Source of the DNA: Osmia lignaria lignaria
Lineage: Eukaryota; Arthropoda; Insecta; Hymenoptera; Megachilidae
Direction: 5' to 3'
Assembly (NCBI RefSeq): GCF_051020975.1
Contig: NW_027478165.1
Location: 9,516,001 to 9,580,000 of the forward strand
DNA length: 64,000 nt
Part shown: positions 1 through 9,647 of the stretch, piece by piece
Layout: every line of letters begins with the position of its first letter
Numbering within the stretch: the stretch's first letter is position 1
Translations under genes and position numbers: made by a program
The notes under the pieces: generated by a model
Databases searched by the model: none
Seen by the model: the letters and a program-made list of their open reading frames with translations, nothing else
Told to the model about the DNA's origin: nothing

Positions 1-322
1 AATTAAGTTTCCTACTTTTTATGTTCTATGATATTTTTTGATCAGATGCGTAGTTCTCGAGATATATCAAGATATTTAAAAGTTCCGAAGCCGCACCAAC
101 ATAATAGAGATACAGAAACACCGTGGCCCCTTTCTTTGAGATAACTCTGCACTAGTGCGAGCCGCAAATGCCACTTCGAGCTTAGCTGTGCAGAAGAAGA
201 ACAACAAGAAGAAGAAATATCTCGAAATATGTCCGTCAGGCCCCTTCCCTTGAGATAAATATGCAAATATCTCGGAAACGAAGCGAGCTATGGCAAAATG
301 TTAAGAGACCTTTTTTGTAGAG
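1..322. repeat. Reference satellite monomer (class A, alpha)
   Basis: This is the first complete copy and it sets the coordinate phase. Landmarks within the unit are: a T-rich start (1-36); the BclI-type palindrome TGATCA (39-44); CTCGAGATATATC (56-68); a TATTTAAAAG run (72-82); a GGCCCCTTTCTTTGAGATAA segment (125-144); ACTAGT (152-157); a GAA/CAA triplet tract (191-217); ATATCTCGAAATAT (217-230); a second GGCCCCTTCCCTTGAGATAA segment (239-258); ATATCTCGGAAACG (267-280); and a T6 run (311-316). This copy carries a private CTTCGAG in place of CTTCCAG near 175-181, shared only with the monomer at 6439. No promoter or coding function is supported. Confidence 0.95.
121..300. repeat. Degenerate internal duplication within the monomer
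   Basis: Positions 125-151 align with 239-265 at an offset of 114 bp, with about 23 of 27 bases identical: GGCCCCTTTCTTTGAGATAA against GGCCCCTTCCCTTGAGATAA, each followed by a TCTGCA-like end. Both are preceded by CCGT. Downstream, GCGAGC then GCAAATG (157-170) corresponds to GCGAGCTATGGCAAAATG (283-300) after a gap of about 12 bp. The arrangement recurs in every monomer. I infer that the present unit grew from a shorter ancestral repeat. A third copy in the first 110 bp is not recognisable by eye. Confidence 0.75.
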
Positions 323-643
323 AATTAAGTTTCCTACTTTTTATCTTCTATGATATTTTTTGATCAGATGCGTAGTTCTCGAGATATATCAAGATATTTA
401 AAAGTCCGAAGCCGCACCAACATAATAGAGATACAGAAACACCGTGGCCCCTTTCTTTGAGATAACTCTGCACTAGTGCGAGCCGCAAATGCCACTTCCA
501 GCTTAGCTGTGCAGAAGAAGAACAACAAGAAGAAGAAATATCTCGAAATATGTCCGTCAGGCCCCTTCCCTTGAGATAAATCTGCAAATATCTCGGAAAC
601 GAAGCTAGCTATGGCAAAATTGTAAGAGACCTTTTTTGTAGAG
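323..643. repeat. 321-bp monomer with a shared 1-bp deletion
   Basis: AAAAGTTCCGAAG has lost one T and reads AAAAGTCCGAAG (about 400-411). Exactly the same deletion occurs in the monomers at 6118-6438 and 6761-7081 and nowhere else in the window, so the three copies descend from one event. This copy also carries private changes: TATCTTC for TATGTTC near 342, and GAAGCTAGC with AAAATTGTAAG near 601-626. Confidence 0.9.
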
Positions 644-1609
644 AATTAAGTTTCCTACTTTTTATGTTCTATGATATTTTTTGATCAGATGCGTAGTTCT
701 CGAGATATATCAAGATATTTAAAAGTTCCGAAGCCGCACCAACATAATAGAGAAACAGAAACACCGTGGCCCCTTTCTTTGAGATAACTCTGCACTATTG
801 CGAGCTGGAAATGCCACTTCCAGTTTAGCTGTGCAGAAGAAGAACAACAAGAAGAAGAAATATCTCGAAATATGTCCGTTAGGCCCCTTCCCTTGAGATA
901 AATCTGCAAATATCTCGGAAACGAAGCGAGCTATGGCAAAATGTTAAGAGACCTTTTTTGTAGAGAATTAAGTTTCCTACCTTTTATGTTCTATGATATT
1001 TTTTGATCAGAAGCGTAGTTTTCGAGATATATCGAGATATTTAAAAGTTCCGAAGCCGCACCAACATAATAGAGATACAGAAACACCGTGGCCCCATTCT
1101 TTGAGATAACTCTGCACTAGTGCGAGCCGCAAATGCCACTTCCAGCTTAGCTGTGCAGAAGAAGAACAACAAGAAGAAGAAATATCTCGAAATATGTCCG
1201 TCAGGCCCCTTCCCTTGAGATATATCTGCAAATATCTCGGAAACGAAGCGAGCTATGGCAAAATGTTAAGAGACCTTTTTTGTAGAGAATTAAGTTTCCT
1301 ACTTTTTATGTTCTATGATATTTTTTGATCAGAAGCGTAGTTTTCGAGATATATCGAGATATTTAAAAGTTCCGAAGCCGCACCAACATAATAGAGATAC
1401 AGAAACACCGTGGCCCCTTTCTTTGAGATAACTCTGCACTAGTGCGAGCCGCAAATGCCACTTCCAGCTTAGCTGTGCAGAAGAAGAACAACAAGAAGAA
1501 GAAATATCTCGAAATATGTCCGTCAGGCCCCTTCCCTTGAGATAAATATGCAAATATCTCGGAAACGAAGCGAGCTATGGCAAAATGTTAAGAGACCTTT
1601 TTTGTAGAG

Positions 1610-4600
1610 AATTAAGTTTCCTACTTTTTATGTTCTATGATATTTTTTGATCAGATGCGTAGTTCTCGAGATATATCAAGATATTTAAAAGTTCCGAAGC
1701 CGCACCAACATAATAGAGATACAGAAACACCGTGGCCCCTTTCTTTGAGATAACTCTGCACTATTGCGAGCAGGAAATGCCACTTCCAGTTTAGCTGTGC
1801 AGAAGAAGAACAACAAGAAGAAGAAATATCTCGAAATATGTCCGTTAGGCCCCTTCCCTTGAGATAAATATGCAAATATCTCGGAAACGAAGCGAGCTAT
1901 GGCAAAATGTTAAGAGACCTTTTTTGTAGAGAATTAAGTTTCCTACTTTTTATGTTCTATGATATTTTTTGATCAGATGCGTAGTTCTCGAGATATATCA
2001 AGATATTTAAAAGTTCCGAAGCCGCACCAACATAATAGAGATACAGAAACACCGTGGCCCCTTTCTTTGAGATAACTCTGCACTATTGCGAGCTGCAAAT
2101 GCCACTTCCAGCTTAGCTGTGCAGAGGAAGAACAACAAGAAGAAGAAATATCTCGAAATATGTCCGTCAGGCCCCTTCCCTTGAGATATATCTGCAAATA
2201 TCTCGGAAACGAAGCGAGCTATGGCAAAATGTTAGGAGACCTTTTTTGTAGAGAATTATGTTTCCTACAATTTATGTTCTATGATATTTTTTGATCAGAA
2301 GCGTAGTTTTCGAGATATATCGAGATATTTAAAAGTTCCGAAGCCGCACCAACATAATAGGGATACAGAAACACCGTGGCCCCTTCCTTTGAGATAACTC
2401 TGCACTAGTGCGAGCCGCAAATGCCACTTCCAGCTTAGCTGTGCAGAAGAAGAACAACAAGAAGAAGAAGTATCTCGAAATATGTCCGTCAGGCCCCTTC
2501 CCTTGAGATAAATCTGCAAATATCTCGGAAACGAAGCGAGCTATGGCAAAATGTTAAGAGACCTTTTTTGTAGAGAATTATGTTTTCTACAATTTATGTT
2601 CTACGATATTTTTTGATCAGAAGCGTAGTTTTCCAGATATATCGAGATATTTAAAAGTTCCGAAGCCGCACCAACATAATAGAGATACAGAAACACCGTG
2701 GCCCCTTTCTTTGAGATAACTCTGCACTAGTGCGAGCTGCAAATGCCACTTCCAGCTTAGCTGTGCAGAAGAAGAACAACAAGAAGAAGAAATATCTCGA
2801 AATATGTCCGTCAGGCCCCTTCCCTTGAGATAAATCTGCAAATATCTCGGAAACGAAGCGAGCTATGGCAAAATGTTAAGAGACCTTTTTTGTAGAGAAT
2901 TAAGTTTCCTACTTTTTATGTTCTATGATATTTTTTGATCAGATGCGTAGTTCTCGAGATATATCAAGATATTTAAAAGTTCCGAAGCCGCACCAACATA
3001 ATAGAGATACAGAAACACCGTGGCCCCTTTCTTTGAGATAACTCTGCACTAGTGCGAGCCGCAAATGCCACTTCCAGCTTAGCTGTGCAGAAGAAGAACA
3101 ATAAGAAGAAGAAATATCTCGAAATATGTCCGTCAGGCCCCTTCCCTTGAGATAAATCTGCAAATATCTCGGAAACGAAGCGAGCTATGGCAAAATGTTA
3201 AGAGACCTTTTTTGTAGAGAATTAAGTTTCCTACTTTTTATGTTCTATGATATTTTTTGATCAGAAGCGTAGTTTTCGAGATATATCGAGATATTTAAAA
3301 GTTCCGAAGCCGCACCAACATAATAGAGATACAGAAACACCGTGGCCCCTTTCTTTGAGATAACTCTGCACTAGTGCGAGCCGCAAATGCCACTTCCAGC
3401 TTAGCTGTGCAGAAGAAGAACAACAAGAAGAAGAAATATCTCGAAATATGTCCGTCAGGCCCCTTCCCTTGAGATAAATATGCAAATATCTCGGAAACGA
3501 AGCGAGCTATGGCAAAATGTTAAGAGACCTTTTTTGTAGAGAATTAAGTTTCCTACTTTTTATGTTCTATGATATTTTTTGATCAGATGCGTAGTTCTCG
3601 AGATATATCAAGATATTTAAAAGTTCCGAAGCCGCACCAACATAATAGAGATACAGAAACACCGTGGCCCCTTTCTTTGAGATAACTCTGCACTAGTGCG
3701 AGCCGCAAATGCCACTTCCAGCTTAGCTGTGCAGAAGAAGAACAACAAGAAGAAGAAATATCTCGAAATATGTCCGTCAGGCCCCTTCCCTTGAGATAAA
3801 TATGCAAATATCTCGGAAACGAAGCGAGCTATGGCAAAATGTTAAGAGACCTTTTTTGTAGAGAATTAAGTTTCCTACTTTTTATGTTCTATGATATTTT
3901 TTGATCAGATGCGTAGTTCTCGAGATATATCAAGATATTTAAAAGTTCCGAAGCCGCACCAACATAATAGAGATACAGAAACACCGTGGCCCCTTTCTTT
4001 GAGATAACTCTGCACTATTGCGAGCAGGAAATGCCACTTCCAGTTTAGCTGTGCAGAAGAAGAACAACAAGAAGAAGAAATATCTCGAAATATGTCCGTT
4101 AGGCCCCTTCCCTTGAGATAAATATGCAAATATCTCGGAAACGAAGCGAGCTATGGCAAAATGTTAAGAGACCTTTTTTGTAGAGAATTAAGTTTCCTAC
4201 TTTTTATGTTCTATGATATTTTTTGATCAGATGCGTAGTTCTCGAGATATATCAAGATATTTAAAAGTTCCGAAGCCGCACCAACATAATAGAGATACAG
4301 AAACACCGTGGCCCCTTTCTTTGAGATAACTCTGCACTATTGCGAGCTGCAAATGCCACTTCCAGCTTAGCTGTGCAGAGGAAGAACAACAAGAAGAAGA
4401 AATATCTCGAAATATGTCCGTCAGGCCCCTTCCCTTGAGATATATCTGCAAATATCTCGGAAACGAAGCGAGCTATGGCAAAATGTTAAGAGACCTTTTT
4501 TGTAGAGAATTATGTTTCCTACAATTTATGTTCTATGATATTTTTTGATCAGAAGCGTAGTTTTCGAGATATATCGAGATATTTAAAAGTTCCGAAGCCG

Positions 4601-5473
4601 CACCAACATAATAGGGATACAGAAACACCGTGGCCCCTTCCTTTGAGATAACTCTGCACTAGTGCGAGCCGCAAATGCCACTTCCAGCTTAGCTGTGCAG
4701 AAGAAGAACAACAAGAAGAAGAAGTATCTCGAAATATGTCCGTCAGGCCCCTTCCCTTGAGATAAATCTGCAAATATCTCGGAAACGAAGCGAGCTATGG
4801 CAAAATGTTAAGAGACCTTTTTTGTAGAGAATTATGTTTTCTACAATTTATGTTCTACGATATTTTTTGATCAGAAGCGTAGTTTTCCAGATATATCGAG
4901 ATATTTAAAAGTTCCGAAGCCGCACCAACATAATAGAGATACAGAAACACCGTGGCCCCTTTCTTTGAGATAACTCTGCACTAGTGCGAGCTGCAAATGC
5001 CACTTCCAGCTTAGCTGTGCAGAAGAAGAACAACAAGAAGAAGAAATATCTCGAAATATGTCCGTCAGGCCCCTTCCCTTGAGATAAATCTGCAAATATC
5101 TCGGAAACGAAGCGAGCTATGGCAAAATGTTAAGAGACCTTTTTTGTAGAGAATTAAGTTTCCTACTTTTTATGTTCTATGATATTTTTTGATCAGATGC
5201 GTAGTTCTCGAGATATATCAAGATATTTAAAAGTTCCGAAGCCGCACCAACATAATAGAGATACAGAAACACCGTGGCCCCTTTCTTTGAGATAACTCTG
5301 CACTAGTGCGAGCCGCAAATGCCACTTCCAGCTTAGCTGTGCAGAAGAAGAACAATAAGAAGAAGAAATATCTCGAAATATGTCCGTCAGGCCCCTTCCC
5401 TTGAGATAAATCTGCAAATATCTCGGAAACGAAGCGAGCTATGGCAAAATGTTAAGAGACCTTTTCTGTAGAG
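1610..5473. repeat. 7-monomer higher-order repeat: five-monomer blocks 1610-3219 and 3864-5473
   Basis: Five consecutive monomers recur at an offset of 2254 bp (7 x 322). Diagnostic tags in order are: GAGCAGGAAATG (1768 and 4022); a beta monomer with CAGAGGAAG; AATAGGGATACAG with CCCCTTCCTTTGAG (2357 and 4611); TTCTACGATATT with TTTTCCAGATA (2599 and 4853); and AACAATAAGAAG (3098 and 5352). The one difference noticed inside the block is GTTAGGAGAC at about 2232 against GTTAAGAGAC at about 4486. The two monomers between the blocks do not repeat. Confidence 0.85.
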
Positions 5474-5795
5474 AATTATGTTTCCTACAATTTATGTTCT
5501 ATGATATTTTTTGATCAGAAGCGTAGTTTTCGAGATATATCGAGATATTTAAAAGTTCCGAAGCCGCACCAACATAATAGAGATACAGAAACACCGTGGC
5601 CCCTTTCTTTGAGATAACTCTGCACTAGTGCGAGCTGCAAATGCCACTTCCAGCTTAGCTGTGCAGAAGAAGAACAACAAGAAGAAGAAATATCTCGAAA
5701 TATGTCCGTCAGGCCCCTTCCCTTGAGATAAATCTGCAAATATCTCGGAAACGAAGCGAGCTATGGCAAAATGTTAAGAGACCTTTTTTGTAGAG

Positions 5796-6117
5796 AATTA
5801 AGTTTCCTACTTTTTATGTTCTATGATATTTTTTGATCAGATGCGTAGTTCTCGAGATGTACCAAGATATTTAAAAGTTCCGAAGCCGCACCAACATAAT
5901 AGAGATACAGAAACACCGTGGCCCCTTTCTTTGAGATAACTCTGTACTATTGCGAGCTGCAAATGCCACTTCCAGCTTAGCTGTGCAGAGGAAGAACAAC
6001 AAGAAGAAGAAGTATCTCGAAATATGTCCGTCAGGCCCGTTCCTTTGAGCTGAATCTGCAAATATCTCGGAATCGGAGCGAGCTATGGCAAAATGTTAAG
6101 AGACGTTTTTTGTAGAG
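5796..6117. repeat. Divergent monomer with a delta-like patch, only such copy in zone I
   Basis: This is a class A, beta monomer with several clustered private changes: GATGTACCAAG for GATATATCAAG (about 5856), CTGTACTATT (about 5942), GGCCCGTTCCTTTGAGCTG (6034-6052), CGGAATCGGAGCG (about 6069) and AGACGTTTTTTG (about 6103). The delta-type patch is otherwise found only from 33.7 kb onward. This copy has GCCCG where the others have GCCAG, so it is an independent or older branch. Confidence 0.75.
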
Positions 6118-6438
6118 AATTAAGTTTCCTACTTTTTATGTTCTATGATATTTTTTGATCAGATGCGTAGTTCTCGAGATATATCAAGATATTTAAAAGT
6201 CCGAAGCCGCACCAACATAATAGAGATACAGAAACACCGTGGCCCCTTTCTTTGAGATAACTCTGCACTAGTGCGAGCCGCAAATGCCACTTCCAGCTTA
6301 GCTGTGCAGAAGAAGAACAACAAGAAGAAGAAATATCTCGAAATATGTCCGTCAGGCCCCTTCCCTTGAGATAAATCTGCAAATATCTCGGAAACGAAGC
6401 GAGCTATGGCAAAATGTTAAGAGACCTTTTTTGTAGAG

Positions 6439-7715
6439 AATTAAGTTTCCTACTTTTTATGTTCTATGATATTTTTTGATCAGATGCGTAGTTCTCGAGA
6501 TACATCAAGATATTTAAAAGTTCCGAAGCCGCACCAACATAATAGAGATACAGAAACACCGTGGCCCCTTTCTTTGAGATAACTCTGCACTAGTGCGAGC
6601 CGCAAATGCCACTTCGAGCTTAGCTGTGCAGAAGAAGAACAACAAGAAGAAGAAATATCTCGAAATATGTCCGTCAGGCCCCTTCCCTTGAGATAAATAT
6701 GCAAATATCTCGGAAACGAAGCGAGCTATGGCAAAATGTTAAGAGACCTTTTTTGTAGAGAATTAAGTTTCCTACTTTTTATGTTCTATGATATTTTTTG
6801 ATCAGATGCGTAGTTCTCGAGATATATCAAGATATTTAAAAGTCCGAAGCCGCACCAACATAATAGAGATACAGAAACACCGTGGCCCCTTTCTTTGAGA
6901 TAACTCTGCACTAGTGCGAGCCGCAAATGCCACTTCCAGCTTAGCTGTGCAGAAGAAGAACAACAAGAAGAAGAAATATCTCGAAATATGTCCGTCAGGC
7001 CCCTTCCCTTGAGATAAATCTGCAAATATCTCGGAAACGAAGCGAGCTATGGCAAAATGTTAAGAGACCTTTTTTGTAGAGAATTAAGTTTCCTACTTTT
7101 TATGTTCTATGATATTTTTTGATCAGATGCGTAGTTCTCGAGATATATCAAGATATTTAAAAGTTCCGAAGCCGCACCAACATAATAGAGATACAGAAAC
7201 ACCGTGGCCCCTTTCTTTGAGATAACTCTGCACTATTGCGAGCTGGAAATGCCACTTCCAGTTTAGCTGTGCAGAAGAAGAACAACAAGAAGAAGAAATA
7301 TCTCGAAATATGTCCGTTAGGCCCCTTCCCTTGAGATAAATCTGCAAATATCTCGGAAACGAAGCGAGCTATGGCAAAATGTTAAGAGACCTTTTTTGTA
7401 GAGAATTAAGTTTCCTACCTTTTATGTTCTATGATATTTTTTGATCAGAAGCGTAGTTTTCGAGATATTTAAAAGTTCCGAAGCCGCACCAACATAATAG
7501 AGATACAGAAACACCGTGGCCCCATTCTTTGAGATAACTCTGCACTAGTGCGAGCCGCAAATGCCACTTCCAGCTTAGCTGTGCAGAAGAAGAACAACAA
7601 GAAGAAGAAATATCTCGAAATATGTCCGTCAGGCCCCTTCCCTTGAGATATATCTGCAAATATCTCGGAAACGAAGCGAGCTATGGCAAAATGTTAAGAG
7701 ACCTTTTTTGTAGAG
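6439..7715. repeat. Right copy of the 20-monomer-distance duplication
   Basis: This block matches 1-1287 tag for tag: CTTCGAG near 6613, a 1-bp deletion near 6840, a gamma monomer at 7082-7403, and GGCCCCATTC near 7520. Private differences are GATACATCAAG near 6499 and a 10-bp deletion near 7461-7470. The preceding monomer (6118-6438) also carries the 1-bp deletion, so a two-monomer local duplication is layered on the long-range one. Confidence 0.8.
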
Positions 7716-8359
7716 AATTAAGTTTCCTACTTTTTATGTTCTATGATATTTTTTGATCAGATGCGTAGTTCTCGAGATATATCAAGATATTTAAAAGTTC
7801 CGAAGCCGCACCAACATAATAGAGATACAGAAACACCGTGGCCCCTTTCTTTGAGATAACTCTGCACTATTGCGAGCTGGAAATGCCACTTCCAGTTTAG
7901 CTGTGCAGAAGAAGAACAACAAGAAGAAGAAATATCTCGAAATATGTCCGTTAGGCCCCTTCCCTTGAGATAAATCTGCAAATATCTCGGAAACGAAGCG
8001 AGCTATGGCAAAATGTTAAGAGACCTTCTTTGTAGAGAATTAAGTTTCCTACTTTTTATGTTCTATGATATTTTTTGATCAGAAGCGTAGTTTTCGAGAT
8101 ATATCGAGATATTTAAAAGTTCCGAAGCCGCACCAACATAATAGAGATACAGAAACACCGTGGCCCCATTCTTTGAGATAACTCTGCACTAGTGCGAGCC
8201 GCAAATGCCACTTCCAGCTTAGCTGTGCAGAAGAAGAACAACAAGAAGAAGAAATATCTCGAAATATGTCCGTCAGGCCCCTTCCCTTGAGATATATCTG
8301 CAAATATCTCGGAAACGAAGCGAGCTATGGCAAAATGTTAAGAGACCTTTTTTGTAGAG
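7082..8359. repeat. Tandem two-monomer duplication (7082-7715 and 7716-8359)
   Basis: A gamma monomer (GAGCTGGAAATG, CCAGTTTAGC) followed by a class B monomer carrying GGCCCCATTC occurs twice in direct succession. The first copy is 634 bp because its second monomer lacks 10 bp; the second copy is 644 bp. Differences are CTACCTTTTATG against CTACTTTTTATG at the class B monomer starts and CCTTCTTTG near 8029. The same pair also occurs at 644-1287. Confidence 0.85.
7404..7715. repeat. 312-bp monomer with a 10-bp deletion between direct repeats
   Basis: Normal class B monomers read TTTTCGAGATATATCGAGAT followed by ATTT. Here the sequence is TTTTCGAGATATTT (7457-7470). The lost 10 bp is one spacing of the imperfect direct repeat CGAGATATAT / CGAGATATTT, as expected for replication slippage or single-strand annealing. 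It is the only 312-bp unit in the window. Confidence 0.9.
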
Positions 8360-9647
8360 AATTATGTTTCCTACAATTTATGTTCTATGATATTTTTTGA
8401 TCAGAAGCGTAGTTTTCGAGATATATCGAGATATTTAAAAGTTCCGAAGCCGCACCAACATAATAGAGATACAGAAACACCGTGGCCCCTTTCTTTGAGA
8501 TAACTCTGCACTAGTGCGAGCCGCAAATGCCACTTCCAGCTTAGCTGTGCAGAAGAAGAACAACAAGAAGAAGAAATATCTCGAAATATGTCCGTCAGGT
8601 CCCTTCCCTTGAGATAAATATGCAAATATCTCGGAAACCAAGCGAGCTATGGCAAAATGTTAAGAGACCTTTTTTGTAGAGAATTAAGTTTCCTACTTTT
8701 TATGTTCTATGATATTTTTTGATCAGATGCGTAGTTCTCGAGATATATCAAGATATTTAAAAGTTCCGAAGCCGCACCAACATAATAGAGATACAGAAAC
8801 ACCGTGGCCCCTTTCTTTGAGATAACTCTGCACTATTGCGAGCAGGAAATGCCACTTCCAGTTTAGCTGTGCAGAAGAAGAACAACAAGAAGAAGAAATA
8901 TCTCGAAATATGTCCGTTAGGCCCCTTCCCTTGAGATAAATATGCAAATATCTCGGAAACGAAGTGAGCTATGGCAAAATGTTAACAGACCTTTTTTGTA
9001 GAGAATTAAGTTTCCTACTTTTTATGTTCTATGATATTTTTTGATCAGATGCGTAGTTCTCGAGATATATCAAGATATTTAAAAGTTCCGAAGCCGCACC
9101 AACATAATAGAGATACAGAAACACCGTGGCCCCTTTCTTTGAGATAACTCTGCACTATTGCGAGCTGCAAATGCCACTTCCAGCTTAGCTGTGCAGAGGA
9201 AGAACAACAAGAAGAAGAAATATCTCGAAATATGTCAGTCAGGCCCCTTCCCTTGAGATATATCTGCAAATATCTCGGAAACGAAGCGAGCTATGGCAAA
9301 ATGTTAAGAGACCTTTTTTGTAGAGAATTATGTTTCCTACAATTTATGTTCTATGATATTTTTTGATCAGAAGCGTAGTTTTCGAGATATATCGAGATAT
9401 TTAAAAGTTCCGAAGCCGCACCAACATAATAGAGATACAGAAACACCGTGGCCCCTTTCTTTGAGATAACTCTGCACTAGTGCGAGCCGCAAATGCCACT
9501 TCCAGCTTAGCTGTGCAGAAGAAGAACAACAAGAAGAAGAAATATCTCGAAATATGTCCGTCAGGCCCCTTCCCTTGAGATATATCTGCAAATATCTCGG
9601 AAACGAAGCGAGCTATAGCAAAATGTTAAGAGACCTTTTTTGTAGAG

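Larger units (their letters stand above)
1..1287. repeat. Left copy of a 20-monomer-distance duplication
   Basis: Four consecutive monomers match 6439-7715 in order. The shared tags are CTTCGAG in the first monomer, the 1-bp deletion in the second, gamma with CCGTTAGG in the third, and GGCCCCATTC in the fourth (near 1092 and 7520). The offset is 6438 bp, that is 20 monomers less two 1-bp deletions. The copies have since separated by several point changes and a 10-bp deletion in the right copy. Confidence 0.8.

Noticed and set aside
39..44. TGATCA palindrome in each monomer as a protein-binding or methylation site
   Set aside because: It is conserved in nearly all monomers, but so is most of the unit; nothing in the sequence singles it out as functional.
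80..92. RNA polymerase III B-box or tRNA-derived SINE (AGTTCCGAAGCC)
   Set aside because: The match to the B-box consensus is interrupted by an extra C, no A-box lies at the usual distance, and no tRNA-like fold is visible. The T6 run near 311 alone does not make a Pol III unit.
268..284. CENP-B box in CTCGGAAACGAAGCG
   Set aside because: The GGAAACG core matches part of the human box, but the required TTCG upstream and CGGG downstream positions are not present on either strand. A related but different box cannot be excluded.
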